Source: an uncultured Bacteroidales bacterium (GTDB taxonomy: Bacteria; Bacteroidota; Bacteroidia; Bacteroidales; UBA932). Taken from it: 20,551 nucleotides of DNA. The translations under genes and the position numbers were made by a program. The notes below the pieces were generated by a model. That model ran no database searches, was not told the DNA's origin, and worked only from the letters and a program-made list of their open reading frames with translations. The stretch is taken from NCBI GenBank assembly GCA_946545765.1, contig CAMNNS010000009.1, forward strand, positions 1 through 20,551, in the 5' to 3' direction. This document shows, piece by piece, positions 13,363 through 20,551 of this stretch. Numbering within the stretch: the stretch's first letter is position 1; each line of letters opens with the position of its first letter.

Positions 13363-14151
13363 TTATTTATTATTTCTCTTAACAAACTCCTCAACGACAA
13401 AAGATGCTACATCATCTGCATAAGTATTCATACCAAATCCAGCATCATATCCTAACTCTTTAGCCAATTCATGACTAATACGAGGACCACCACAAACAAC
13501 AATCATTTTATCTCTTAAACCCTCTGCATCCATTAGCTCAATAAGATTTGTAAGATTTTGTATATGAATGTCTTTCTGAGTAACAGTCTGGGAAACCAAA
13601 AGTGCATCAGCTTTTAATTCTATTGCTTTAGCCAAGAAATCTTCATTAGGGACCTGACTCCCAAGATTATGAGCCTCAATCATTCTATAACGCTCAAGCC
13701 CGTAATGACCGGCATAACCTTTCATATTCATAATAGCATCTATACCAACAGTATGAGCATCAGTTCCTGTACTTGCCCCTACCAAAACCAAAGGTCTCCC
13801 AATATTATCCTCAATAAATTTATCGGTGGCCTCCATAGACATAACCTTACTCTCAACCTTTGGAACATAAATATCTGCATAATTAACTGTATGGGTTAAA
13901 CTTCCATAACAATTAAAAAAGGTAAAGCCAGGGGTTAGTTCTTCAGAAAAAACGACCAATGGATTTTCAAACCCCATCTTTTTAATTAGTTGTTTAGCAG
14001 CCTCTATGGCCTCTGCCCCTGCCGGAACAGGGAGTGTAAAACTTAATTGAACTTTACCATCGTTCATTGTATCGCCGTAGGGCTTAACTTTTTTAAGGTC
14101 AAGAGTCTTATCATAATTCTTGGCCTCCATAGAATATAAACCTTCACTCAT
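13363..14151 (-). CDS. kamE: Lysine 5,6-aminomutase, beta (B12-binding) subunit
   Basis: A 262-residue protein matching the small subunit of the adenosylcobalamin- and PLP-dependent aminomutase. GTDAHTVGIDAI carries the DxHxxG cobalamin motif with H133 as the cobalt ligand. K144 in MNMKGY is the lysine that holds PLP in the resting enzyme. Both positions are the same as in the characterised Clostridium sticklandii enzyme, as I recall it. The Rossmann-like C-terminal domain ends with CGGPRISHELAKELG and GFGMNTYADDV. With KamD it moves the terminal amino group of L-beta-lysine to give 3,5-diaminohexanoate (or acts on D-lysine). The start lies 2 bases after the kamD stop behind a strong ribosome site, so the two subunits are coupled. 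Confidence 0.95.
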   Translation of the reverse strand: MSEGLYSMEAKNYDKTLDLKKVKPYGDTMNDGKVQLSFTLPVPAGAEAIEAAKQLIKKMGFENPLVVFSEELTPGFTFFNCYGSLTHTVNYADIYVPKVESKVMSMEATDKFIEDNIGRPLVLVGASTGTDAHTVGIDAIMNMKGYAGHYGLERYRMIEAHNLGSQVPNEDFLAKAIELKADALLVSQTVTQKDIHIQNLTNLIELMDAEGLRDKMIVVCGGPRISHELAKELGYDAGFGMNTYADDVASFVVEEFVKRNNK

Positions 14152-14153
14152 AT

Positions 14154-15713
14154 TTATTTCCTCCCTTTCATTAAATCTATAAATGGATTCATATAATTAG
14201 CACCTCTTTCTACAACCCCATCTAAACCTTTACCACCATTCTTTGGTCTTTTAACATCTCCAAATTTACCTTGTTCCAAAGTGTTAAATAATCCCTCTTG
14301 TGTCATCTCCTCTAATAACACAATAGCATTATCCAACACCTCTTTTGCTCTGTTTTTAATAATTCCACCCTCCTTAAACTCAACTTCTTCACCTATATCA
14401 TGCATATTATTAAATATGTACCTCGCATTCTCTATAGATAAGAAACGATCACTCATAAATGGGGTATGAATCGCCTCAGTTGGCATACCAAGAAGCTGTA
14501 TCCCCTGATGCGTCCAAATTCCAATCATATTAAAGAGAGCATCTTGTATATGACCTCTAAAAATATTTCCTGTCATAAACTTTGTAGGAGGCATATATTT
14601 TAACGGGGCTTTTGGGAATATCTCCCTTGTCATTTGAGCCTGAGCTAACTCGTATAAAAAACCATTTTTATGCATAGGGTCCATCTCAAAGGCATGACCT
14701 AAACCCATTTGTTCTTCAGGTAAGCCGGCAAATAACGCAAGTTGCTCGTTTATAAGATCTGAAGCAAGTACAGTATGAGCAGCCTCTATCGCATCTGCTG
14801 TTGTTAAATAATTATCTTCTCCTGTATTTATTATAACTCCAGCAAAACCATTTATAACTCTTGAAAAATATTGGTCTATAAGGGTCCTTTGCATGTTAAT
14901 ATCTCTGAATAAGATACCATATAACGCATCGTTGAGCATAACATCTAACCCCTCTAAAGCCCCCATTATAGCAATTTCAGGCATACATAGTCCAGAGCAA
15001 TAGTTACATAGACGTATATAATGATGCAATTCTTCCCCTACTTGGTCTAACGCTTCTCTCATTATTCTAAAATTTTCTTGGGTAGCAAAAGTACCACCAA
15101 AACCCTCTGTTGTAGCACCATAAGGAACATAGTCTAATAAACTTTGTCCGGTTGTTCTAATTACCGCAATTATATCTGCCCCTTGTCTTGCCGCTGCTTG
15201 TGCTTGAACAACATCTTCATAAATATTTCCTGTAGCTACAATTACATAAATATATGGGCGTGCTCTATCTTCCCCATACTCAGCAACATATTTCTCTCTT
15301 TTCTGACGGTGACTTCTTATTCTATCTATGGTGCTATCAATAACAGGTCTAAGTATTTTTAACAATAATTCTTTATCTGTTGTGCTAACATCTTTTGTTA
15401 TATCATAAGAACCTTCTGCTATTTTTTCTGCAATCTGTTGTGGTTGTAACCCCGTTTTAATCATTGCATTCGCTATATAGAACATTACACCTTGTCCTAA
15501 TACACCTTTATCTTTTAGAAAGTCAACTACAACATTAGGTAGAGGGACGTTATTTGAATCTACCCCATCAATACCAAGAGCTCTACAAATAGTTCTCTCG
15601 GTTGCAACTGTAGTATATCTCTCCACAAACGACTGAACTTCAATGGCTATTTTCTCTGCCAAGCCTTTTGCATGTTCAACTTTTTTAAAATCTAAACCTA
15701 ATTTACTCTGCAT
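14154..15713 (-). CDS. kamD: Lysine 5,6-aminomutase, alpha subunit
   Basis: A 519-residue alpha subunit with the TIM-barrel that binds PLP and substrate when the enzyme closes. Residues reported for the C. sticklandii enzyme (R184, S189, S238, Y263, R268, D298, K370, as I recall them) line up here with a constant +2 shift: R186, S191, S240, Y265, R270, D300 and K372. The active site therefore looks complete. It is cytoplasmic and forms an alpha2beta2 enzyme with KamE. The ATG at 15713 follows the MutS-like gene by 24 bases. Its length is within a few residues of the known enzyme. The cysteine-rich NYCSGLCMPE (237-246) is of unknown role. Confidence 0.95.
   Translation of the reverse strand: MQSKLGLDFKKVEHAKGLAEKIAIEVQSFVERYTTVATERTICRALGIDGVDSNNVPLPNVVVDFLKDKGVLGQGVMFYIANAMIKTGLQPQQIAEKIAEGSYDITKDVSTTDKELLLKILRPVIDSTIDRIRSHRQKREKYVAEYGEDRARPYIYVIVATGNIYEDVVQAQAAARQGADIIAVIRTTGQSLLDYVPYGATTEGFGGTFATQENFRIMREALDQVGEELHHYIRLCNYCSGLCMPEIAIMGALEGLDVMLNDALYGILFRDINMQRTLIDQYFSRVINGFAGVIINTGEDNYLTTADAIEAAHTVLASDLINEQLALFAGLPEEQMGLGHAFEMDPMHKNGFLYELAQAQMTREIFPKAPLKYMPPTKFMTGNIFRGHIQDALFNMIGIWTHQGIQLLGMPTEAIHTPFMSDRFLSIENARYIFNNMHDIGEEVEFKEGGIIKNRAKEVLDNAIVLLEEMTQEGLFNTLEQGKFGDVKRPKNGGKGLDGVVERGANYMNPFIDLMKGRK
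14157..14165 (-). promoter_or_regulatory. Strong Shine-Dalgarno site of kamE inside the kamD end
   Basis: GGGAGGAAA on the minus strand, 5 bases before the kamE ATG and inside the last kamD codons. It fixes the kamE start and should keep the two subunits in balance. Such a full site is unusual for this AT-rich, Bacteroidota-like sequence. Confidence 0.7.
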
Positions 15714-15737
15714 ACTAAATTACGCTGTTGAAAATTT

Positions 15738-17144
15738 TTAATTATATATTTCTTCTATCTCTTTTTCTGCTGAATCTATCCAATTTTTATTCACACCAAG
15801 CATTTTAGCAATATTTAAAGCCTCACAAGGTACATCAGATTGCAAAGCTTCCTTTAATCTATAATCCATCACTCCATCTTTAAGCCCATTCACTCTTAAT
15901 CTTTTAAAACCTTCTCTCACAACATTATAATGAGTTGTTATAAGAACAGAAGATTGTCTGTCAATCAACATTTTTATCAAAGCTGTAACCAAGGCTGTAC
16001 CCTCAACTGGATTTGTTGTTCGTGCTGGCTCATCAATCAAAGCCAAAACTCTTTCTCCATTTTCAACCCTTTGTAACACTCTGTCAATAGCTTTAATCTC
16101 ACCCGCAAAAGATGATAAACCTTGTTCAATATTTTGGTCATCGCCGATACAAATCTCAATATCATCTTTTATATCTATAATTGCCTCTTTAGCAGCTACA
16201 CCAAAACCAAATTGGAAAAGTAATTGATTTAATGCCAACATTTTAAGAACAACAGTTTTACCACCCATATTAGCTCCTATAATTGCAATAGATTCTAATC
16301 CAAAACTTATATCAATAGGGGTAAAAATTTTATTCCCAACTCTGCTATCTGCATTACTCCTATTATACATGTCCACTATTTGTGGATGAAACATCCCTTT
16401 ATACGATGTTGTATTATCATAAGAGATTTTAGGAAAAGAGAGCTGTAATTCTTTTATTTGCAATGCTTTTGCTAATATTATATCTAATTTTCCCAACTCT
16501 TCTATTGCTTTTTTAATATCGTTGTAATAATTTTTTAACTTTTTAGACAATTCACCTCTAATCTCAGCCTCTAAAAGTTTCTCTTTTTCTAATAATTCAA
16601 GTAATCTCTCAGAAGAAACCCCATCTAAATCATCAACAGAGGAATGTTTTTTTAACTCTTTTCTAACATTCTCCAAATCTTTTGAGTATGAATTATATAT
16701 ATAAAAAGACTCTATATTTAGCTTATCGGGATCAAGTATATCTACAACATTATCTAAATCGGGAATATTGACCACATCATACCCTATAACCTTAATCTCC
16801 TTTTTTAAAGAATTGCTTAGCATTGAGAGATATTTTATCTCAAACAAATCTATATCATCTAACACAACATCATTTATCAATCGTTGCATTGTCCCATCTA
16901 TATCTCTAAAAGAAAGCAACTTATGCTTAACACTTGCTAAAGTAGAAGAAACCTCAGGCAATGGGTTATTATATAAAGTATTATATATTTTTTCTAAAGT
17001 CTTATAGTAATTTTCTAACTCTTTCTTGTTATTGGATATACCAGAATAGAGGATCATCTTACGAGCCACAGAACTCATAAGATTCAGAGAATCAAACATA
17101 AATCTGATTCCACAAGGTTTATTTAAATATTCCTTAAATAACAT
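15738..17144 (-). CDS. MutS-like ATPase of the lysine aminomutase cluster (putative reactivase)
   Basis: A 468-residue protein with the MutS C-terminal ATPase but no mismatch-recognition domain. Residues 1-280 form helical and coiled-coil core-like sequence (for example 155-225, rich in Lys, Glu and Leu). Walker A is IGANMGGKT (289-297), the MutS signature-like SSFAGEI is at 344-350, Walker B is LALIDEPART (367-376), and TTHYN contains the switch histidine H405. Genes of this kind lie between kamA and kamD in lysine fermenters and have been named kamC. Given the place, an ATP-driven role in exchanging damaged cobalamin or releasing an inactivated KamDE is more likely than DNA repair; this is inference. 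It overlaps the upstream ATPase gene by 11 bases, so the two are probably made together. Confidence 0.85.
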   Translation of the reverse strand: MLFKEYLNKPCGIRFMFDSLNLMSSVARKMILYSGISNNKKELENYYKTLEKIYNTLYNNPLPEVSSTLASVKHKLLSFRDIDGTMQRLINDVVLDDIDLFEIKYLSMLSNSLKKEIKVIGYDVVNIPDLDNVVDILDPDKLNIESFYIYNSYSKDLENVRKELKKHSSVDDLDGVSSERLLELLEKEKLLEAEIRGELSKKLKNYYNDIKKAIEELGKLDIILAKALQIKELQLSFPKISYDNTTSYKGMFHPQIVDMYNRSNADSRVGNKIFTPIDISFGLESIAIIGANMGGKTVVLKMLALNQLLFQFGFGVAAKEAIIDIKDDIEICIGDDQNIEQGLSSFAGEIKAIDRVLQRVENGERVLALIDEPARTTNPVEGTALVTALIKMLIDRQSSVLITTHYNVVREGFKRLRVNGLKDGVMDYRLKEALQSDVPCEALNIAKMLGVNKNWIDSAEKEIEEIYN

Positions 17145-18153
17145 CTCTATCCTTAACTATATCATACACAGGTACATCTAAAACATTACGCATATTATCA
17201 CACAATATTTCAGAGTCCAATTTAATTCCATTAGGAGAGGTAGGATTAACACAAACTGCAATTAACTTACTCTTTTGTAAAACCCTAATTTTCCCCCCTC
17301 TTTTTATAAAATTTCTATAAGCAATTTCACCAACAAAAATCTTTGTAAAATCTCTAACCACCAAGATTATATCTTTGATCTCTTGAGAGTCAGAAAGCAT
17401 ATTTATAAATCTTTCTGTAAGTGCACCAGCTATATATATAACTCTACTTTTCTTAACAATATTATCTTTTATTTTATCTACATTTAAAGAAGATTCAACC
17501 TTAAAATCTATTTTCTCTCCCGATTCATCTATCCCCCACAACCCTTTTTCCTCATTTATAAACTTCTCTATAATAATACTATCTGCTAAAGGTATTTCTA
17601 CCAATTCTACTATATATTTTGTCCCACGAACAAGGGTTTTTATATCTGCCGAATATGCTGCCCCTGTAGTAAGGATTAAACTTTCACTTATAATTGGTGA
17701 TGCACTTGATAATCTCGACAATGCACCATCTACAATAGAAAGATCTACATCTAATCTACTAATTCCTTGTAACCAGCGTCTTAACGAAGAGGTTGAAGAT
17801 GGTCCACTTAACAAAACTTTTCCCCCTCTTAAAACCTTTGCTGTTATAATCCTACCGAGAGAACTCCTCTCAGATGTTATCTCAACCAATTCACTTAACA
17901 ACTCCTTTTTATGATAAAAAGATTCTGAAGTTGAAAAATAGTTCCCCGCTTTTAAAAATATCTCGGGTTTTATCGTTGATGTAACTTGGTCTGTACTCTC
18001 CCCATCTATCCCGATAGAAGTTACCGCCACTTTAAAATTATCTGACGGTAACCTATCAAGGATATAATTTAAACACACTGTCTTACCTGTATTTTTTTGA
18101 AGCCCAACAATTGAGAGACTTTTATACTGTTTTATATCAGAAAGGAAAGACAT
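17134..18153 (-). CDS. P-loop ATPase-like protein of the lysine aminomutase cluster
   Basis: A 339-residue protein with an early Walker A, GLQKNTGKT (17-25), in a short strand-loop-helix as in small NTP-binding proteins. DLSIVDGALSR (about 135-145) is a possible Walker B-like strand. The rest alternates strands and helices and has no recognised enzyme motif. No signal peptide is seen. I know this family only from its place: it accompanies kamA and the MutS-like gene in lysine fermentation clusters and has been called kamB. It starts 12 bases after kamA and overlaps the MutS-like gene by 11 bases. A partnership in aminomutase or cobalamin maintenance is the natural reading but is unproven. Confidence 0.78.
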   Translation of the reverse strand: MSFLSDIKQYKSLSIVGLQKNTGKTVCLNYILDRLPSDNFKVAVTSIGIDGESTDQVTSTIKPEIFLKAGNYFSTSESFYHKKELLSELVEITSERSSLGRIITAKVLRGGKVLLSGPSSTSSLRRWLQGISRLDVDLSIVDGALSRLSSASPIISESLILTTGAAYSADIKTLVRGTKYIVELVEIPLADSIIIEKFINEEKGLWGIDESGEKIDFKVESSLNVDKIKDNIVKKSRVIYIAGALTERFINMLSDSQEIKDIILVVRDFTKIFVGEIAYRNFIKRGGKIRVLQKSKLIAVCVNPTSPNGIKLDSEILCDNMRNVLDVPVYDIVKDRDVI

Positions 18154-18165
18154 TGTGAGATAATA

Positions 18166-19449
18166 TTATCTTTTTTTAGCCTTCTTTGATTTAGAGGCAC
18201 TTTTATACTTTCCTGCCCTCTCTTCTCTTGCAAGATGAGCTGGCTTAATAGTCATATTATCACCCTCTAAAAGACTTACAACACCCTCGTTTTTCTTATT
18301 CTTCTTACAATACTCACAATTACATTCATTCTTGTAATCCATAGGTTCTGAGTATGTAGTTATTACACCCTCGTAATTTCTCAAAACAACCTTTCCAGGA
18401 GATTGCGAAATTACATAGTTAGGCATTACAGGTGTTTTTCCACCACCACCAGGGGCATCAACAACAAATGTCGGTACTGCATAGCCACTTGTATGACCCC
18501 TTAAACCCTCAATAATCTCAATTCCTTTAGAAACAGGTGTTCTAAAATGTTCAAGTCCCATAGAGAGGTCACATTGATAAATATAATAAGGTCTAACCCT
18601 CATCTTTACAAGAAGATGAACAAGTTTCTTCATTATATTTACACAATCGTTAATTCCCCTTAATAGTACAGATTGATTCCCTAAAGGTACGCCAGCATTT
18701 GCAAGTCTTTCACAAGCTGCAATAGACTCTTTTGTAACCTCTTGAGGATGGTTAAAATGGGTGTTTAACCAAATAGGGTGATATTTATTTAATATTTTGC
18801 AAAGTTCAGGTGTTATTCTTTGAGGACAGACTACAGGAGTTCTTGTGCCAATTCTAATAATCTCGACATGTTTAATAGAGCGTAATTTCTTAATTATATA
18901 CTCAAGACGCTCATCACTAACCATAAGGGCATCACCACCCGATAAAAGGACATCTCTAACTTGTGGAGTTCTCTTAATATACTCTATTGCCCTCTCAACA
19001 TTGTCCATAGATGTTGCAGCATCTTTATGACCTGCAAATCTTCTACGGGTACAATGTCTGCAATACATAGAACACATATCGGTGATTAAGAGAAGGACCC
19101 TATCGGGATAACGATGAGTTAATCCTGGCACAGGAGAATCTGTATCTTCATGTAGCGGATCTAATAAATCTGCAGCCGTTTGATGAGTCTCCTTTATAGT
19201 TGGAATACATTGCTTTCTAACAGGATCATCGGGATTATTAGGATCTACCAAAGAGAGATAATATGGGGTAATTGCCATCCTTATAGTCTTTAGAGATTTA
19301 CGAATACCCTCCTGCTCCTCTTTTGAAAGCTTAATATATTTTTTTAACTGTTCTAATGTCTCTATCCTATTCTTAACCTGCCATTTCCAATCATTCCACT
19401 GTGCATCAGTTACATTAGGAAAGAGTTCTTTTCTTCTTGAGATTGACAT
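18166..19449 (-). CDS. kamA: L-lysine 2,3-aminomutase (radical SAM)
   Basis: A 427-residue radical SAM enzyme that also uses PLP and converts L-lysine to L-beta-lysine, the first pathway step. The SAM cluster is C126-x3-C130-x2-C133 (CSMYCRHC). The PLP lysine is K338 in APGGGGKTPV. The zinc ligands of the clostridial enzyme are matched by C269 and by C376, C378 and C381 in ECNCEYC. RTPVVCPQRI and LNTHFNHPQE are typical of this family. The length and the C-terminal zinc-binding part match true KamA rather than the shorter EpmB/YjeK proteins. The basic Lys/Ser tail (residues 414-427) is an extension of no known role. It starts 19 bases after kdd. Confidence 0.95.
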   Translation of the reverse strand: MSISRRKELFPNVTDAQWNDWKWQVKNRIETLEQLKKYIKLSKEEQEGIRKSLKTIRMAITPYYLSLVDPNNPDDPVRKQCIPTIKETHQTAADLLDPLHEDTDSPVPGLTHRYPDRVLLLITDMCSMYCRHCTRRRFAGHKDAATSMDNVERAIEYIKRTPQVRDVLLSGGDALMVSDERLEYIIKKLRSIKHVEIIRIGTRTPVVCPQRITPELCKILNKYHPIWLNTHFNHPQEVTKESIAACERLANAGVPLGNQSVLLRGINDCVNIMKKLVHLLVKMRVRPYYIYQCDLSMGLEHFRTPVSKGIEIIEGLRGHTSGYAVPTFVVDAPGGGGKTPVMPNYVISQSPGKVVLRNYEGVITTYSEPMDYKNECNCEYCKKNKKNEGVVSLLEGDNMTIKPAHLAREERAGKYKSASKSKKAKKR

Positions 19450-19468
19450 AACTTTTTGCTAAATTAAA

Positions 19469-20509
19469 TTATGCATATAACTCTGTAAATACTTTTCTAA
19501 GAGCCTCACATTCTCTTAACTCTTGAAGTGTTATCTCAGCATGACCTTTGGTATAACCATTTCCAATAATCATATTAACATCTTTACCAACACCTTCAGC
19601 ACCAAGAGCTGCTTTTGTAAAACTTGTTGCCATAGAGAAGAAATATACTAAACCATCATCTTTGGTAGCTAATATACTTGTCATTTCTGTATCTGGAATA
19701 TTAACATTGTTGATAGTAACATCACATAGCTTACCATTTGTAATCTTCTCAATCTCTTCTAATACAGGTACAGGACTCTTAGCATCAGCAACAAAAGTAA
19801 CATCGCAGAAGCCAAGTTCTTTAATTCTCTTTTCACTCTTTGGAGAACCGCATAAACCTATAACTTTTCCAGTTACACCAGCTCTCTTTTTAGCCTCATA
19901 ACAACATAACATTCCGCTCTTTCCACCAGCTCCGATAATTAAAACTGTATCACCAGGTTTAACAAGTTTAGCAGTTTGAGCAGGAGCACCTGCAACATCT
20001 AATGCAGAAAGGGCTAATTTCTCTGGTAGGTCAGAAGGTATTTTTGCATAAATACCACTCTCAAATAAAATAGCTTTACCATCTATATCTACTTGATCTA
20101 CTTCTGCTCTAATCTCCTTGATTTTATCTATTCTAAGAGGAGTTAATGAAAGTGATACAAGTGTAGCAATCTTATCGCCAACTTTAAGGTCTGTCTTACC
20201 TACAAGGGCATCACCAATCTTTTCAACTGTTCCTAACAACATACCGCCAGAACCTGTCCAAGGGTTACGATGCTTACCTTGTTTTGCAACTATATCTAAC
20301 ATTATCTCAGCTATTTTTGTCTTATCACCACCCGCTCTTTGAGATATATCTGTAAAAGAAGCAGAATCTATATTTAATGTTTGAACATCTATAAGAATTT
20401 CATTGTCATAGATTTCATCCATATTATTATCTATCTTGTTCGCAGGCTGTGGAAGAACACCTTTTGGCTCAATTACTCTGTGAGTACCGTATCTATTTCC
20501 TTTTTTCAT
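19469..20509 (-). CDS. kdd: L-erythro-3,5-diaminohexanoate dehydrogenase
   Basis: A 346-residue MDR-like NAD(P) dehydrogenase. The dinucleotide loop is VLIIGAGGKSGM (189-200), and APAQTAKLVKPGDTV just before it is typical of the fold. Length and context fit Kdd, which oxidatively deaminates 3,5-diaminohexanoate to 5-amino-3-oxohexanoate with release of ammonia and NADH. It lies just upstream of kamA in the same direction. The start ATG at 20509 lies 42 bases from the window edge. No promoter can be fixed in that remnant, and genes such as kce and kal may precede it off window, so kdd may not be the first gene of the operon. Confidence 0.92.
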   Translation of the reverse strand: MKKGNRYGTHRVIEPKGVLPQPANKIDNNMDEIYDNEILIDVQTLNIDSASFTDISQRAGGDKTKIAEIMLDIVAKQGKHRNPWTGSGGMLLGTVEKIGDALVGKTDLKVGDKIATLVSLSLTPLRIDKIKEIRAEVDQVDIDGKAILFESGIYAKIPSDLPEKLALSALDVAGAPAQTAKLVKPGDTVLIIGAGGKSGMLCCYEAKKRAGVTGKVIGLCGSPKSEKRIKELGFCDVTFVADAKSPVPVLEEIEKITNGKLCDVTINNVNIPDTEMTSILATKDDGLVYFFSMATSFTKAALGAEGVGKDVNMIIGNGYTKGHAEITLQELRECEALRKVFTELYA

Positions 20510-20551
20510 AATTATTAACTTTTATTTAAACGTTTATTTTTATTATCTCGA

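Noticed and set aside
15738..17144. DNA mismatch repair protein MutS
   Set aside because: Only the ATPase end matches. The mismatch-recognition domain is missing and the gene is embedded between lysine aminomutase genes, so a repair role is unlikely.
18166..19449. EpmB-type lysine aminomutase (EF-P modification)
   Set aside because: The protein is longer, has the C-terminal zinc cysteines and lies in a full lysine degradation operon, which favours catabolic KamA.
20527..20536. Palindrome TAAACGTTTA just upstream of kdd as an operator
   Set aside because: A single 10-base AT-rich palindrome at the window edge, without a recognisable promoter or a second copy, is not enough to call a site.

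Overview
The window looks like chromosomal DNA from an anaerobic, AT-rich member of the Bacteroidales (Bacteroidota). Three things point there. Promoter-like sites match the Bacteroidota TTTG / TANNTTTG pattern. The lysine-to-butyrate gene order (kdd, kamA, two ATPases, kamD, kamE, CoA-transferase B, bcd, etfB, etfA) matches the one I recall from Porphyromonas gingivalis. A cysteate synthase of the kind linked to Bacteroidota sulfonolipids is also present. The genus cannot be fixed from this sequence. I see no tRNA, rRNA, CRISPR array or intact mobile element.

Left part, + strand (1-7.7 kb). The C-terminal half of a sodium/calcium exchanger is followed by a good promoter and a tightly packed seven-gene operon: a MarR-type regulator, HdrC-like, HdrB-like, short HdrA-like, a second small HdrC-like protein, a membrane fusion (NarI-like cytochrome b, two [4Fe-4S] clusters, two CCG domains), and cysteate synthase. 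The operon ends at a strong, probably bidirectional, hairpin terminator. The order C-B-A-C-(membrane b/Fe-S/CCG) resembles the sulfur-oxidising sHdr clusters (C1-B1-A-hyp-C2-B2), which make sulfite. Sulfite is a substrate of cysteate synthase. The main hypothesis is therefore an Hdr-like, menaquinone-linked module that supplies sulfite, or handles a related thiol, for sulfonate (sulfonolipid) synthesis. This is inference; no biochemical proof is visible.

Middle, - strand (7.7-9.7 kb). A small amphipathic lipoprotein and a family 2 glycosyltransferase are followed by a 400-base gene-free stretch holding inverted repeats.

Right part, - strand (9.7-20.5 kb). Ten genes in one direction with gaps of 33 bases or less form a lysine fermentation operon, transcribed from right to left. 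KamA makes beta-lysine, KamDE makes 3,5-diaminohexanoate, and Kdd deaminates it oxidatively. The CoA-transferase subunit, Bcd and EtfBA carry out the later CoA transfer and crotonyl-CoA reduction. Two ATPases between kamA and kamD (a P-loop protein and a MutS-like protein without a DNA-recognition domain) probably maintain the B12 enzyme. The cleavage enzyme (kce), ammonia lyase (kal) and the other CoA-transferase subunit are not in the window and may lie past the right edge. Catalytic residues are intact in nearly all these proteins, so the pathway looks functional.
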